From Flavobacterium sp. LC2016-01 (GTDB taxonomy: Bacteria; Bacteroidota; Bacteroidia; Flavobacteriales; Flavobacteriaceae): a stretch of DNA of 64,000 bases. Of this stretch, positions 25,266 to 33,331 are shown in pieces (positions within the stretch are counted from its first letter, which is position 1; each line of letters starts with the position of its first letter). A program made the translations under genes and the position numbers. Location of the stretch: assembly GCF_009711135.1 (NCBI RefSeq), contig NZ_WMIC01000002.1, positions 558,001 to 622,000 on the forward strand, in the 5' to 3' direction. The notes beneath the pieces are model-generated. The model was not told where the DNA came from, did no database searches, and was given only the letters and a program-made list of their open reading frames with translations.

Positions 25266-26480
25266 ATGCTAGATATTCAAAAAATAAGAGCTGATTTTCC
25301 GATACTTTCACAAACTGTAAACGGAAAACCTTTAGTATATTTCGACAACGGAGCCACTTCGCAAAAACCACAAATCGTGATTGATGCAGAAGTGAAATAT
25401 TATCAGGAAATCAACGCCAATATTCACCGTGGTGTTCACACTTTAAGCCAGTTAGCTACTGATGCTTACGAAATTTCTCGTGGCAAAGTGAAAGACCATA
25501 TCAATGCAAAACATGCTCACGAAGTGCTTTTTACTTCGGGAACTACGCACGGAATCAACTTGGTTACAAATGGTTTTGCTTCTATCTTAAAACCGGGCGA
25601 CGAAGTAATGGTTTCTTCATTAGAACATCATAGTAATATTGTGCCGTGGCAAATGTTATGCGAAAAAACCGGAGCTACTTTAAAAGTGATTCCGATGAAC
25701 GAAGATGGCGAATTGATTTTGGAAGAATTTGATGCGCTTCTTTCAGAAAAAACAAAAGTTGTTACGGTAAATCATATTTCAAACGCACTCGGAATCATTA
25801 ATCCGATTAAATATATTATTGATAAAGCACACGCTGTTGGATCTGCAGTTTTGATTGACGGTGCGCAGGCGGTTCCACATTTAAAACCAAATGTTCAGGA
25901 ATTAGATTGTGATTTTTATGCTTTTTCAGGACATAAAATGTGCGGTCCAACCGGAACCGGAATTTTATACGGAAAAGAAGAATGGCTGAACAAACTTCCT
26001 CCTTATCAAGGCGGTGGCGAAATGATCAAAGAAGTGACTTTCGAAAAAACAACTTACGCTGATCTTCCTCATAAATTTGAAGCCGGAACTCCAAATATCG
26101 CGGGCGGAATTGTTTTAGGAACTGCGATTGATTATCTAAACACTATTGGTTTCGAAAATATTCAGGAATACGAAAACGAACTTTTAGCGTACGCGACAAA
26201 ACGTTTATTAGAAATTGAAGGTTTGAGAATCTACGGAACCGGGAAAAATAAAGCATCGGTAGTTTCGTTTAATATTGATGGAATTCATCCATATGATATT
26301 GGTTCGATTATCGATAAATTAGGAATTGCGGTTAGAACCGGACATCATTGTGCACAGCCAATCATGAATTTCTTCTGTATTCCGGGAACGATTCGTGCTT
26401 CTTTCTCTTTCTATAATACCAAAGAAGAAATCGATCAAATGATCGAAGCCATTAAAAAGGCTCAAACAATGCTTAGCTAA
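25266..26480 (+). CDS. sufS: Cysteine desulfurase SufS
   Basis: The 404-residue PLP enzyme removes sulfur from cysteine and passes it, via SufE, to SufBCD. The PLP lysine is in SGHKMCGPTG (~225) and the catalytic cysteine in RTGHHCAQP (~361), with the short-lobe context of group II (SufS/CsdA) enzymes. N-terminal IRADFPIL...NGKPLVYFDNGATSQKP is diagnostic. It heads a rightward operon that continues through sufE. Confidence 0.97.
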   Translation: MLDIQKIRADFPILSQTVNGKPLVYFDNGATSQKPQIVIDAEVKYYQEINANIHRGVHTLSQLATDAYEISRGKVKDHINAKHAHEVLFTSGTTHGINLVTNGFASILKPGDEVMVSSLEHHSNIVPWQMLCEKTGATLKVIPMNEDGELILEEFDALLSEKTKVVTVNHISNALGIINPIKYIIDKAHAVGSAVLIDGAQAVPHLKPNVQELDCDFYAFSGHKMCGPTGTGILYGKEEWLNKLPPYQGGGEMIKEVTFEKTTYADLPHKFEAGTPNIAGGIVLGTAIDYLNTIGFENIQEYENELLAYATKRLLEIEGLRIYGTGKNKASVVSFNIDGIHPYDIGSIIDKLGIAVRTGHHCAQPIMNFFCIPGTIRASFSFYNTKEEIDQMIEAIKKAQTMLS

Positions 26481-26486
26481 AAAAAT

Positions 26487-26912
26487 ATGAGAATCTTATC
26501 TTTATTGCTCTTAACGCTTTTTATCGGAACGGGATGCTCAAGCCAAAAAAAAGCCGATATGACTTCGACACAAATTGAATATTCGGCAGTTTCCAGAGGT
26601 CTTTTCAAAAAGATAATTGTGGAGAATAAAACAGTTTCAGTTACCAATGGAAGAAATGCTCAAGCTGTAGAAAAGAAAATTGACGATGCAAAATGGAAAC
26701 AAATTGTAACTGAATTTTCGAAAGTGAATTTAGAAAATATTCCAAACTTGAAAGCCCCAACAGAAAAACGTTTTTATGATGGTGCCGCAATAGGAAATTT
26801 AAAAATAACTCAAAATCAAAAAACCTACGAAACCAAAGGTTTCGACAATGGTTTTCCTCCAAAGGAAATAGAAAAACTGGTAAATTTACTGGTTGATTTT
26901 GCTAAAGAATAA
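26487..26912 (+). CDS. Small lipoprotein of unknown function in the suf operon
   Basis: The 141-residue product has a lipoprotein signal (FIGTGC, Cys ~17). The mature part has a YDGAAIGNLKITQ segment and a C-terminal helix, reminiscent of small META/DUF-type lipoproteins, but no family is certain. It starts 6 bases after sufS and ends 2 bases before sufE, so it is translated with them. A periplasmic or surface lipoprotein has no obvious role in cytoplasmic Fe-S assembly. Confidence 0.7.
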   Translation: MRILSLLLLTLFIGTGCSSQKKADMTSTQIEYSAVSRGLFKKIIVENKTVSVTNGRNAQAVEKKIDDAKWKQIVTEFSKVNLENIPNLKAPTEKRFYDGAAIGNLKITQNQKTYETKGFDNGFPPKEIEKLVNLLVDFAKE

Positions 26913-26914
26913 TT

Positions 26915-27340
26915 ATGACAATAAAAGAAATTCAAAACGAAATAATAGACGAATTTTCAATGTTCGACGACTGGATGCAACGTTATGAATACATCATCGA
27001 ACTAGGAAAAAGTCTTCCACTGATTAAAGAAGACTATAAAATAGATGAAAATTTAATCAAAGGTTGCCAGTCAAAAGTTTGGTTGCAAGGTGAACAAAAC
27101 GACGATAAAATTGTTTTTACTGCAGACAGCGATGCAATTTTGACCAAAGGAATTATCGCGATTTTAATTCGCGCTTTCTCGAATCAAAAAGCAGAAGATA
27201 TCATAAATGCTGATACTGATTTTATAGACGAAATCGGATTAAAAGAACATTTATCAGCAACACGCGCCAACGGCTTGGTTTCGATGATAAAAAACATCAA
27301 AATGTACGCTTTGGCATTTGATGCTAAAAACAAAAATTAA
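26915..27340 (+). CDS. sufE: SufE-family sulfur-acceptor protein
   Basis: The 141-residue product accepts persulfide sulfur from SufS. The conserved cysteine is in KGCQSKVWLQ (~51), preceded by the family's FDDWMQRYEYIIELGKSLP. Its place directly after sufS and the small lipoprotein fits the role. Confidence 0.95.
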   Translation: MTIKEIQNEIIDEFSMFDDWMQRYEYIIELGKSLPLIKEDYKIDENLIKGCQSKVWLQGEQNDDKIVFTADSDAILTKGIIAILIRAFSNQKAEDIINADTDFIDEIGLKEHLSATRANGLVSMIKNIKMYALAFDAKNKN

Positions 27341-27350
27341 AAAAATTTAA

Positions 27351-27455
27351 ACCATTAAGACATTAAGGTTCATAAAGCTTTAAGCTTAATTTTCTTGGCA
27401 ATTAGAAGAGAATTAAGTGTACGGCAAAACTTAATTTTCTTAATATCTTAATGGT
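27351..27455 (+). repeat. ACCATTAAG-type intergenic inverted repeat
   Basis: ACCATTAAGA-c-ATTAAG on the left (27351-) is mirrored by CTTAAT-a-TCTTAATGGT on the right (27446-27455). An inner pair, CTTAATTTTCTT/AAGAGAATTAAG, has one mismatch. The element fills most of the sufE to DUF59 gap. It may act as an attenuator or a REP-like element. Confidence 0.65.
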
Positions 27456-27472
27456 AAAAACAAAAAATAAAA

Positions 27473-27796
27473 ATGAGCCAAGAAATAGACACAAACGAAT
27501 TAGGAGAATCAATCGTAAAAGTTTTAAAAGGTATTTACGACCCTGAGATTCCTGTTGATATTTATGAATTAGGATTAATTTACGACGTAATGGTAAACAC
27601 AGATTACGAAGTAAAAATCTTAATGACATTAACATCTCCAAACTGTCCAGTAGCGGAAAGTTTACCAAGAGAAGTAGAAGAAAAAGTAAAAACAATCGAA
27701 TACATCAAAGATGTTGATGTTGAAATTACTTTCGATCCGCCTTGGAGCAAAGATTTAATGAGCGAAGAAGCTAAGTTAGAATTAGGAATGCTTTAA
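27473..27796 (+). CDS. DUF59 SUF-associated Fe-S assembly protein (SufT/PaaD family)
   Basis: The 107-residue product has the DUF59 core DPEIPVDIYELGLIYDV (~24-40) and a TSPNCPVAESLP segment (Cys ~63). Members help Fe-S cluster maturation and are regularly found beside suf genes in Bacteroidota. Some databases name this SufT; the exact role here is inference. Confidence 0.9.
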   Translation: MSQEIDTNELGESIVKVLKGIYDPEIPVDIYELGLIYDVMVNTDYEVKILMTLTSPNCPVAESLPREVEEKVKTIEYIKDVDVEITFDPPWSKDLMSEEAKLELGML

Positions 27797-27801
27797 AAAA
27801 T

Positions 27802-27874
27802 AGTCATAAAGTTGAAAGTCATAAAGTCTAAAGTAAAGGACTTTATGACTTTCGACCTTCGACTTTAAGACTTG
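27802..27874 (+). repeat. AAAGTC-type intergenic repeat, copy D (full hairpin)
   Basis: GTTGAAAGTCATAAAGTC (27811-27828) faces GACTTTATGACTTTCGAC (27839-27856) across a 10-base loop, with 17 of 18 pairs and the odd one able to wobble. The right half then continues CTTCGACTTTAAGACT up to 4 bases before the next start codon, as in copy C. Confidence 0.8.
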
Positions 27875-27878
27875 ACGA

Positions 27879-28388
27879 ATGGAAGAAATCATCAATAAAG
27901 TTGCCAATAGTGCTTTAGAAGTTTTTGATCTCGAGGATTATTATCCAAAAGGAATGCGTGTGCAGATTGACATTTCGCAATGGCTTTTGGAAGGATTTTT
28001 ATTGAAAGAAAAAGACTTTAGAGAGCACTTGAAAAATCACGATTGGTCACAATATCAAGATCAATATGTTGCGGTACATTGCGCTACAGACGCTATTGTT
28101 CCGGCTTGGGCCTTAATATTAGTGAGTGTTTATTTAGCGCCTTATGCTAAAAAAGTTGTTAACGGCACAATAGAAGATTTGGATGCAAGTTTGTACGAAG
28201 AAATCTTAAAAAACGTAGATTATTCGGCTTATCAAAATAAACCTGTTATTGTGAAAGGATGTTCTAAAAAACCCGTTCCAATGCGTGCTTATATTTTAGC
28301 AACAACCTATTTACAGCCATTTGCAAGAAGCATAATGTATGGCGAAGCATGTTCTGCAGTACCTTTATACAAAGAATCTAAGAAATAA
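27879..28388 (+). CDS. DUF2480-family protein
   Basis: The 169-residue cytoplasmic product matches the Bacteroidota DUF2480 layout: RVQIDISQWLLEGFLLKEKDFREHL near the front and two Cys segments (CATDAIVPAWALI, KGCSKKPVPMRAYILA). Genes of this family commonly end the suf block in flavobacteria. Function is unknown; a link to Fe-S metabolism is inferred from position only. Confidence 0.8.
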   Translation: MEEIINKVANSALEVFDLEDYYPKGMRVQIDISQWLLEGFLLKEKDFREHLKNHDWSQYQDQYVAVHCATDAIVPAWALILVSVYLAPYAKKVVNGTIEDLDASLYEEILKNVDYSAYQNKPVIVKGCSKKPVPMRAYILATTYLQPFARSIMYGEACSAVPLYKESKK

Positions 28389-28434
28389 CCTGCTTTTACA
28401 ATCAATTAACACTTAAGCTTTTAACGGTTTTTAG

Positions 28435-28442
28435 TATATTTG
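28435..28442 (+). promoter_or_regulatory. -7 box for the DUF3078 gene
   Basis: TATATTTG fits TAnnTTTG and ends 26 bases before the ATG at 28468. No clear -33 TTG. Confidence 0.45.
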
Positions 28443-28467
28443 TTTATATACTTCTAAACTAAAAACC

Positions 28468-29418
28468 ATGAGAAAGCTAACTGTATTACTTTTCATTTTA
28501 GTAAACTTCACATTTTTACAAGCCCAAAATTCAGAGAAAGAGTTAATTCAGAACACTGAAAAAGCCGTAAAAAAAATCAACGATACCATCGAAGGTGAAG
28601 GCTGGAAAACCAAAGGAACCGTTTCTCTTTTATTAAATCAGTCGAGTTTTAATAACTGGATTGCGGGAGGTGAAGACAGCTTTTCAGGAACACTAGGAAT
28701 CAACTACGATTTTAATTATAAAAAAGATGATGTCACTTGGGACAACAAAATTTTAGCATCATACGGTCTTCTGCAAACCAAAAATGATGACTTTACAAAA
28801 AAAACAGATGACCGCTTAGAATTCAATTCCATTGTCGGAAAAAAAGCGTTTGGACAATGGTACTACTCCTTCTTCCTAAATTTCAGAACGCAGTTTTCAA
28901 CCGGTTACATTTACGGCCAAGATGTCAACGGAAAACAAATCAGGACAGAACAAACCAAATTCATGTCTCCTGGTTATCTTACCACAGGTCCCGGAATTTA
29001 TTGGACAAAAGATGACAATCTTAAAGTAAATTTTGCACCACTAACTTCAAAATTCACTTTTGTAGACAGTGCTTATACAACTGGAATTGATAGATTTACA
29101 GGTCTGCCATATATTGACGGTAATTATTTTGGTGTTGATGAAGGTAAAAGTATGCGTTACGAACTAGGTTTCTATGCCTCTATTTATTACAAATTGGCAA
29201 TCATGACTAACGTAACGGCCGAAAACACTCTTAATCTTTATTCAAACTATCTTGAAGACCCACAAAACGTAGATATCAATTATTCGCTGAATATTATCAT
29301 GAAAGTCAACAAATTTTTATCAGCCAATTTATCCTTCCAGGCTATTTATGATGATAATGCATTTGCAGGACTGCAAACCAGAGAAGTATTTGGTTTAGGA
29401 GTTAACTTCGGATTTTAA
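28468..29418 (+). CDS. DUF3078 outer-membrane protein
   Basis: The 316-residue product has a signal peptide ending LQAQ (~19), the N-terminal GWKTKGTVSLLLNQSSFNNWIAGGEDSFS of DUF3078 proteins, and a series of beta strands ending FGLGVNFGF with a terminal Phe, as in outer-membrane barrels. Function unknown. It probably has its own promoter and is separated from the suf block. Confidence 0.85.
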   Translation: MRKLTVLLFILVNFTFLQAQNSEKELIQNTEKAVKKINDTIEGEGWKTKGTVSLLLNQSSFNNWIAGGEDSFSGTLGINYDFNYKKDDVTWDNKILASYGLLQTKNDDFTKKTDDRLEFNSIVGKKAFGQWYYSFFLNFRTQFSTGYIYGQDVNGKQIRTEQTKFMSPGYLTTGPGIYWTKDDNLKVNFAPLTSKFTFVDSAYTTGIDRFTGLPYIDGNYFGVDEGKSMRYELGFYASIYYKLAIMTNVTAENTLNLYSNYLEDPQNVDINYSLNIIMKVNKFLSANLSFQAIYDDNAFAGLQTREVFGLGVNFGF

Positions 29419-29442
29419 TTTGAAACTTAAAACCTCTTATAT

Positions 29443-29588
29443 TTTACCGCAAAGAACGCTAAGGTTTTTAATAAATTAATTGGTTTTACATAAACACAAA
29501 GTTCGCAAAGCTAAATCTACATTTAGCTTTGCGAACTTTGTGTTTTGTGAAGATACTTTACTATAATTTTGGCGCTCTTCGCGGTAAA
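29443..29588. repeat. Nested CAAAG-type intergenic hairpin between convergent genes
   Basis: A perfect 25-base inner arm pair (29492-29516 and 29521-29545, core ACACAAAGTTCGCAAAG) flanks a 4-base loop. An outer pair, TTTACCGCAAAGAACGC (29443-29459) and GCGCTCTTCGCGGTAAA (29572-29588), has 2 mismatches. It lies between convergent genes and could end both transcripts; the length and nesting are far beyond a simple terminator. Confidence 0.8.
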
Positions 29589-30830
29589 TTAATTTTCTTC
29601 TTGCTCTTCTTCTTTCTCGATTGCATCTTTATAATCCGGATACAAAAACTTGTTATAAGGAAATCTAGTAATATGAATTTGTCTTACCGCTTCATAAACT
29701 CTTTCTCTGAATTCCTCAAAATTTTCTTTATTCGTAGCCGAAATAAACAATGCATTTTCTTCTCCTAAACGATGCATCCAAGTTGATTTCCATTCATCAA
29801 GTGTATAATGTCTTGGTGTTTTTTCGGTCATTAAATCATCTTCATCAATCGTCAAATGTTTGTAAGCGTCAATTTTATTGAAAACCATAATTACAGGTTT
29901 TTCATGCGCTTTAATATCATGTAAAGTCTGATTAACCGATTCAATATGATCTTCAAAATCAGGATGCGAAATGTCTACAATATGCAGAAGCAAATCAGCT
30001 TCGCGAACCTCATCAAGCGTACTTTTAAAAGAATCTACCAATTGTGTTGGCAATTTTCTAATAAAACCTACTGTATCTGAAAGCAAAAATGGCAGGTTTT
30101 TAATCACCACTTTTCGAACCGTTGTGTCTAAAGTTGCGAATAATTTATTCTCAACAAACACATCACTTTTTCCAACTGCATTCATCAAAGTCGATTTTCC
30201 AACATTGGTGTAACCAACTAGAGCAACGCGCACCATCGCGCCACGATTGCTTCTTTGGACACCCATTTGTTTGTCAATCGTTTTGATTTTGTCTTTCAAT
30301 AACGAAATTCGGTCACGAACAATACGTCTGTCCGTTTCAATCTCCGTTTCTCCAGGACCACGCATACCAATACCACCTTTCTGACGCTCAAGGTGCGTCC
30401 ATAAACCGGAAAGTCTTGGCAATAAATAAATACATTGTGCCAATTCAACCTGAGTTCTTGCGTACGAACTTTCGGCTCTCTGTGCAAAAATATCTAGGAT
30501 TAAATTTGTTCTGTCTAAGATTTTGCAATCTATAATTCTGGAAATGTTTTTTTGCTGTGAAGGCGACAATTCATCGTCAAAAATTAAAGTCGATATATTG
30601 TTTTCTTTTACAAAAAGATTGATTTCTTCAATTTTTCCCGTTCCCATAAAAGTCTTCGGGTTTGGGCGTTCCATTTTTTGCGAAAAGCGTTTAATCACTT
30701 CACCGCCTGCGGTAAAAGTCAAAAACTCTAATTCGTCCAAATATTCGTTAAGTTTTTCCTCACTTTGATTTTGAGTCACAATACCAACAATGGCAGTTCT
30801 TTCAAAATTTATAACTTCTTTTTCTAACAT
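29589..30830 (-). CDS. hflX: GTPase HflX
   Basis: The 413-residue product has the HflX N-terminal domain with its TFMGTGKIEEI motif, a helical linker, and a G domain with G1 GYTNVGKST (~205), G3 SDTVGFIRKLP and G4 NKID. HflX binds the 50S subunit and rescues or splits stalled ribosomes under stress. The C-terminal tail is acidic (EKEEEQEEN). It stands as a single gene. Confidence 0.95.
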   Translation of the reverse strand: MLEKEVINFERTAIVGIVTQNQSEEKLNEYLDELEFLTFTAGGEVIKRFSQKMERPNPKTFMGTGKIEEINLFVKENNISTLIFDDELSPSQQKNISRIIDCKILDRTNLILDIFAQRAESSYARTQVELAQCIYLLPRLSGLWTHLERQKGGIGMRGPGETEIETDRRIVRDRISLLKDKIKTIDKQMGVQRSNRGAMVRVALVGYTNVGKSTLMNAVGKSDVFVENKLFATLDTTVRKVVIKNLPFLLSDTVGFIRKLPTQLVDSFKSTLDEVREADLLLHIVDISHPDFEDHIESVNQTLHDIKAHEKPVIMVFNKIDAYKHLTIDEDDLMTEKTPRHYTLDEWKSTWMHRLGEENALFISATNKENFEEFRERVYEAVRQIHITRFPYNKFLYPDYKDAIEKEEEQEEN

Positions 30831-30846
30831 AGCTTTGAATAAGGTG

Positions 30847-30854
30847 CAAATTTA
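30847..30854 (-). promoter_or_regulatory. -7 box for hflX
   Basis: The minus strand reads TAAATTTG, matching TAnnTTTG, 16 bases before the hflX ATG. No -33 TTG was seen at normal spacing. Confidence 0.45.
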
Positions 30855-30931
30855 ATCATTTGTAAAACACTAATCCTTATAGAATTCCGTTTTTAAGTTC
30901 GATTTAGGAAATTACAGCTTTTATAAAAAAC

Positions 30932-30966
30932 AAAACCATCCAGAAAACTAATTTCTAAATGGTTTT
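30932..30966 (-). terminator. Terminator of the leftward secreted-protein gene
   Basis: On the minus strand AAAACCAT...ATGGTTTT with an inner TTTCT/AGAAA pairing, followed by TTTTTT. It lies just past the stop at 30988. Confidence 0.65.
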
Positions 30967-30987
30967 TTATATTTAAACTGCGATTTT

Positions 30988-31854
30988 TTATTCGTAAATA
31001 AATGTTGTTTCTGTTTTTACAATTCCGTTTTCCTCAATCTGAGAACATGAAATTGGGAAATTCAGTTTATTGTATTTGTACTTTCTGCTTACCGCAACTA
31101 ATGCAGTAGATGATGGACTGAAATTCATTTCATTATTATACGAAATTGATTCAAAAGCAAATTCTTCTTCATGATACGAAATCATTGGTACAATTATTTT
31201 ATAATTATCACCAAAAAGACTCTGAACAATTAATTGATCAACCGACTTTTTATCGTCATAAGTAAATGATTTTGAGATTTTATCTCCAACCAAACCTTTG
31301 TGTTTTGAAACATTATCGTTTACATAAACGTACTCAATTTTACCAATAATCTGTTTATTTCTGTCGCGAGAAGTACGTCTTACAATGATTCCGTTTTCAA
31401 CAATATACTCAATATCATCAACTAAATTCTGGTGATTTGTACTTTTCTTAGTCGTTACTTTTACTCTAGCTCCTTCGTAAAAAAACGTCACCACTTTTGT
31501 AATGTAATCAGGTCCTTCCTGATATTTTTTTACAAATTTGATGATATTGTTATCTGCATCATAAGAATAGTTCACAACTTCTTTCCAGTCGCTTCCTACT
31601 TTGTCTTTTACAGTCATGTCGAGCAGGCCATTTTTATTATAAGAAAAATGCTGTACAACATCTGAAGTAGTAATTGTTTGAACTTTTCCTTCTTTAAATA
31701 CAAACGTTTTGTTTACAATTTCACCATCTTTAGAATTCTGGTAATTTGTCTTTACAACGTTGATTTGCTTTAATTTAACTGCATCAGGCTGATCCTGGCT
31801 GTGCATCAGGAATGGAGATACCATCATCAAGATGGCGATAAAGTAGGTTTTCAT
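30988..31854 (-). CDS. Secreted protein with YD/RHS-like strand repeats
   Basis: The 288-residue product has a signal peptide ending LMHSQ (~19). The rest is beta-rich with repeats of the form (F/Y)SYNKNGLLDMTV..., YSYDADNNIIKFVKKY, IEYIVENGIIVRR. These resemble the short YD-like repeats of Bacteroidota 'DUF4595-like' secreted proteins, but I cannot fix a family. Probably periplasmic or outer-membrane associated; function unknown. Confidence 0.6.
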   Translation of the reverse strand: MKTYFIAILMMVSPFLMHSQDQPDAVKLKQINVVKTNYQNSKDGEIVNKTFVFKEGKVQTITTSDVVQHFSYNKNGLLDMTVKDKVGSDWKEVVNYSYDADNNIIKFVKKYQEGPDYITKVVTFFYEGARVKVTTKKSTNHQNLVDDIEYIVENGIIVRRTSRDRNKQIIGKIEYVYVNDNVSKHKGLVGDKISKSFTYDDKKSVDQLIVQSLFGDNYKIIVPMISYHEEEFAFESISYNNEMNFSPSSTALVAVSRKYKYNKLNFPISCSQIEENGIVKTETTFIYE

Positions 31855-31972
31855 GTGGTATTTGTATTAATTTGGGATGACCAAAATACAAAATTCTGAC
31901 AAATTTTAACTGCTTAAACCTCAAAAACAATTGCTATTAATTTTTCTTCATCAAAATCACAAAAACAACAAC

Positions 31973-33313
31973 CTACTTTTCGCCAAAAATCTTAACATCA
32001 TCAACCATAAAAGCACCGTTCAAAGTTTTGTCTTTTCCAGATCCAACGTATCTGAAACCTATATTTATATTTCCAGAATATGCTGATAAATCGATACCGC
32101 CAGAACTAATAAATTGACGTGCAGGAGCAGTTAACGACGGAACTTTTGCTTCTAATTTTGTCCATTTTGCTTTAGCAATATTAGAACCATCAAAGTTTGT
32201 CGAAATATAAACTTCTAAAGTATTTAATGGCGAATCGGCCTTTAAATCATGTTGTGCACTTCTAAAAGATAATACTGCGTTTTTATAGCCTGATAAATTA
32301 ATTTTTGGAGAAATCAGCCAGGCAATATTTTCGGCTGCGGTTGTACCTGTAGTATTAAACTCAGCATAACCATTTCCTGAATACACCATGCTTTTCCATA
32401 ATTTGGTGGCTTTTTCGACAATATTGCTCCAGCCTGGAAGCACAAAATTCAGATTATTTTTAACCGACTGAAAATCTTCTGAAAAAAACGGATTATTTCG
32501 TTTTTCGTTCATAGTAATATCACTTTCAAATCGAACCATAAATTGATAATCAGATCCAAATTTGGTCAAAATCCCACGGACTTTACCGCTTCCTTCTGGT
32601 ACAAAATGATCTGCAAATTTTGCATAACTGCTAGTTCTAAAAATAATCTGGTTTCCTGCCTTGTCTCTCAAATTCCAATTTGTTGATCCGCCAACATTAT
32701 TTGTTTCTTCAAAATAATGACGGCCTAAGGCTTCTTCTGTAAATTCAACATTATTGAGCTCTATTAAAGTATTTAATTTCGAATCATTTAGAGCTTCTTC
32801 AATCGAAAGCGATTCAACTAATTCATTTTCATTGACAATTGTACAAGAAGCATTTAGAACATTTTTAATTTCATTTTGCGAAATTCTCCCAATTGTTGGA
32901 TCACCAGCGTTGCTGACATATAAATTTCCAATTCGTAATCCACCATAATACAAATCTGTAAATTGATCTTTAAGTTTTATGTAAACCTTATTTCCCACTC
33001 TGTAATCTATATACGTATTTGAAGCATCAACAGGAACACTAAATCCTATTGCAGGAAGTTCTTCTGTTGCTTTAGTCTGAAACGAAATGGTTTTAAAAAA
33101 ATTTCCGTCTTCATCACTTGATACTGCATAAGCTTCAATAATATCATCATATGAATATTGTTTTGCAGTTGGGCTCGAAAGTTCAGAGACTTTTTCGACA
33201 GTTTTATTCACCTCGAAATCAGGCTGTGTGCAGACTAATTTTGGCGTTTCAATTTCAGTGCTGCAACTGCAGAAAAACAAGAATGAAATAAAATAGAGAA
33301 GTAATTTTTTCAT
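31973..33313 (-). CDS. DUF5689 lipoprotein with C-terminal jelly-roll-like domain
   Basis: The 446-residue product has a lipoprotein signal (FLFFCSC, Cys ~17). Residues ~40-270 fit DUF5689 (YSYDDIIEAYAVSSDEDGNFFKTISFQ..., VRGILTKFGSDYQFMVR). Residues ~280-446 form a choice-of-anchor J/cleaved-adhesin-like beta domain (FFSEDFQS...LPGWSNI...FMVDDVKIFGEK). It lies 18 bases downstream of the TonB receptor, so the pair is an operon and the lipoprotein may capture substrate at the surface for the receptor. Confidence 0.8.
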   Translation of the reverse strand: MKKLLLYFISFLFFCSCSTEIETPKLVCTQPDFEVNKTVEKVSELSSPTAKQYSYDDIIEAYAVSSDEDGNFFKTISFQTKATEELPAIGFSVPVDASNTYIDYRVGNKVYIKLKDQFTDLYYGGLRIGNLYVSNAGDPTIGRISQNEIKNVLNASCTIVNENELVESLSIEEALNDSKLNTLIELNNVEFTEEALGRHYFEETNNVGGSTNWNLRDKAGNQIIFRTSSYAKFADHFVPEGSGKVRGILTKFGSDYQFMVRFESDITMNEKRNNPFFSEDFQSVKNNLNFVLPGWSNIVEKATKLWKSMVYSGNGYAEFNTTGTTAAENIAWLISPKINLSGYKNAVLSFRSAQHDLKADSPLNTLEVYISTNFDGSNIAKAKWTKLEAKVPSLTAPARQFISSGGIDLSAYSGNINIGFRYVGSGKDKTLNGAFMVDDVKIFGEK

Positions 33314-33331
33314 GAGAAATAAGTTTTCAAT

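Noticed and set aside
29529..29768. 79-residue rightward frame over the hflX 3' end
   Set aside because: It lies in the inverted repeat and antisense to hflX; low complexity and no family features.
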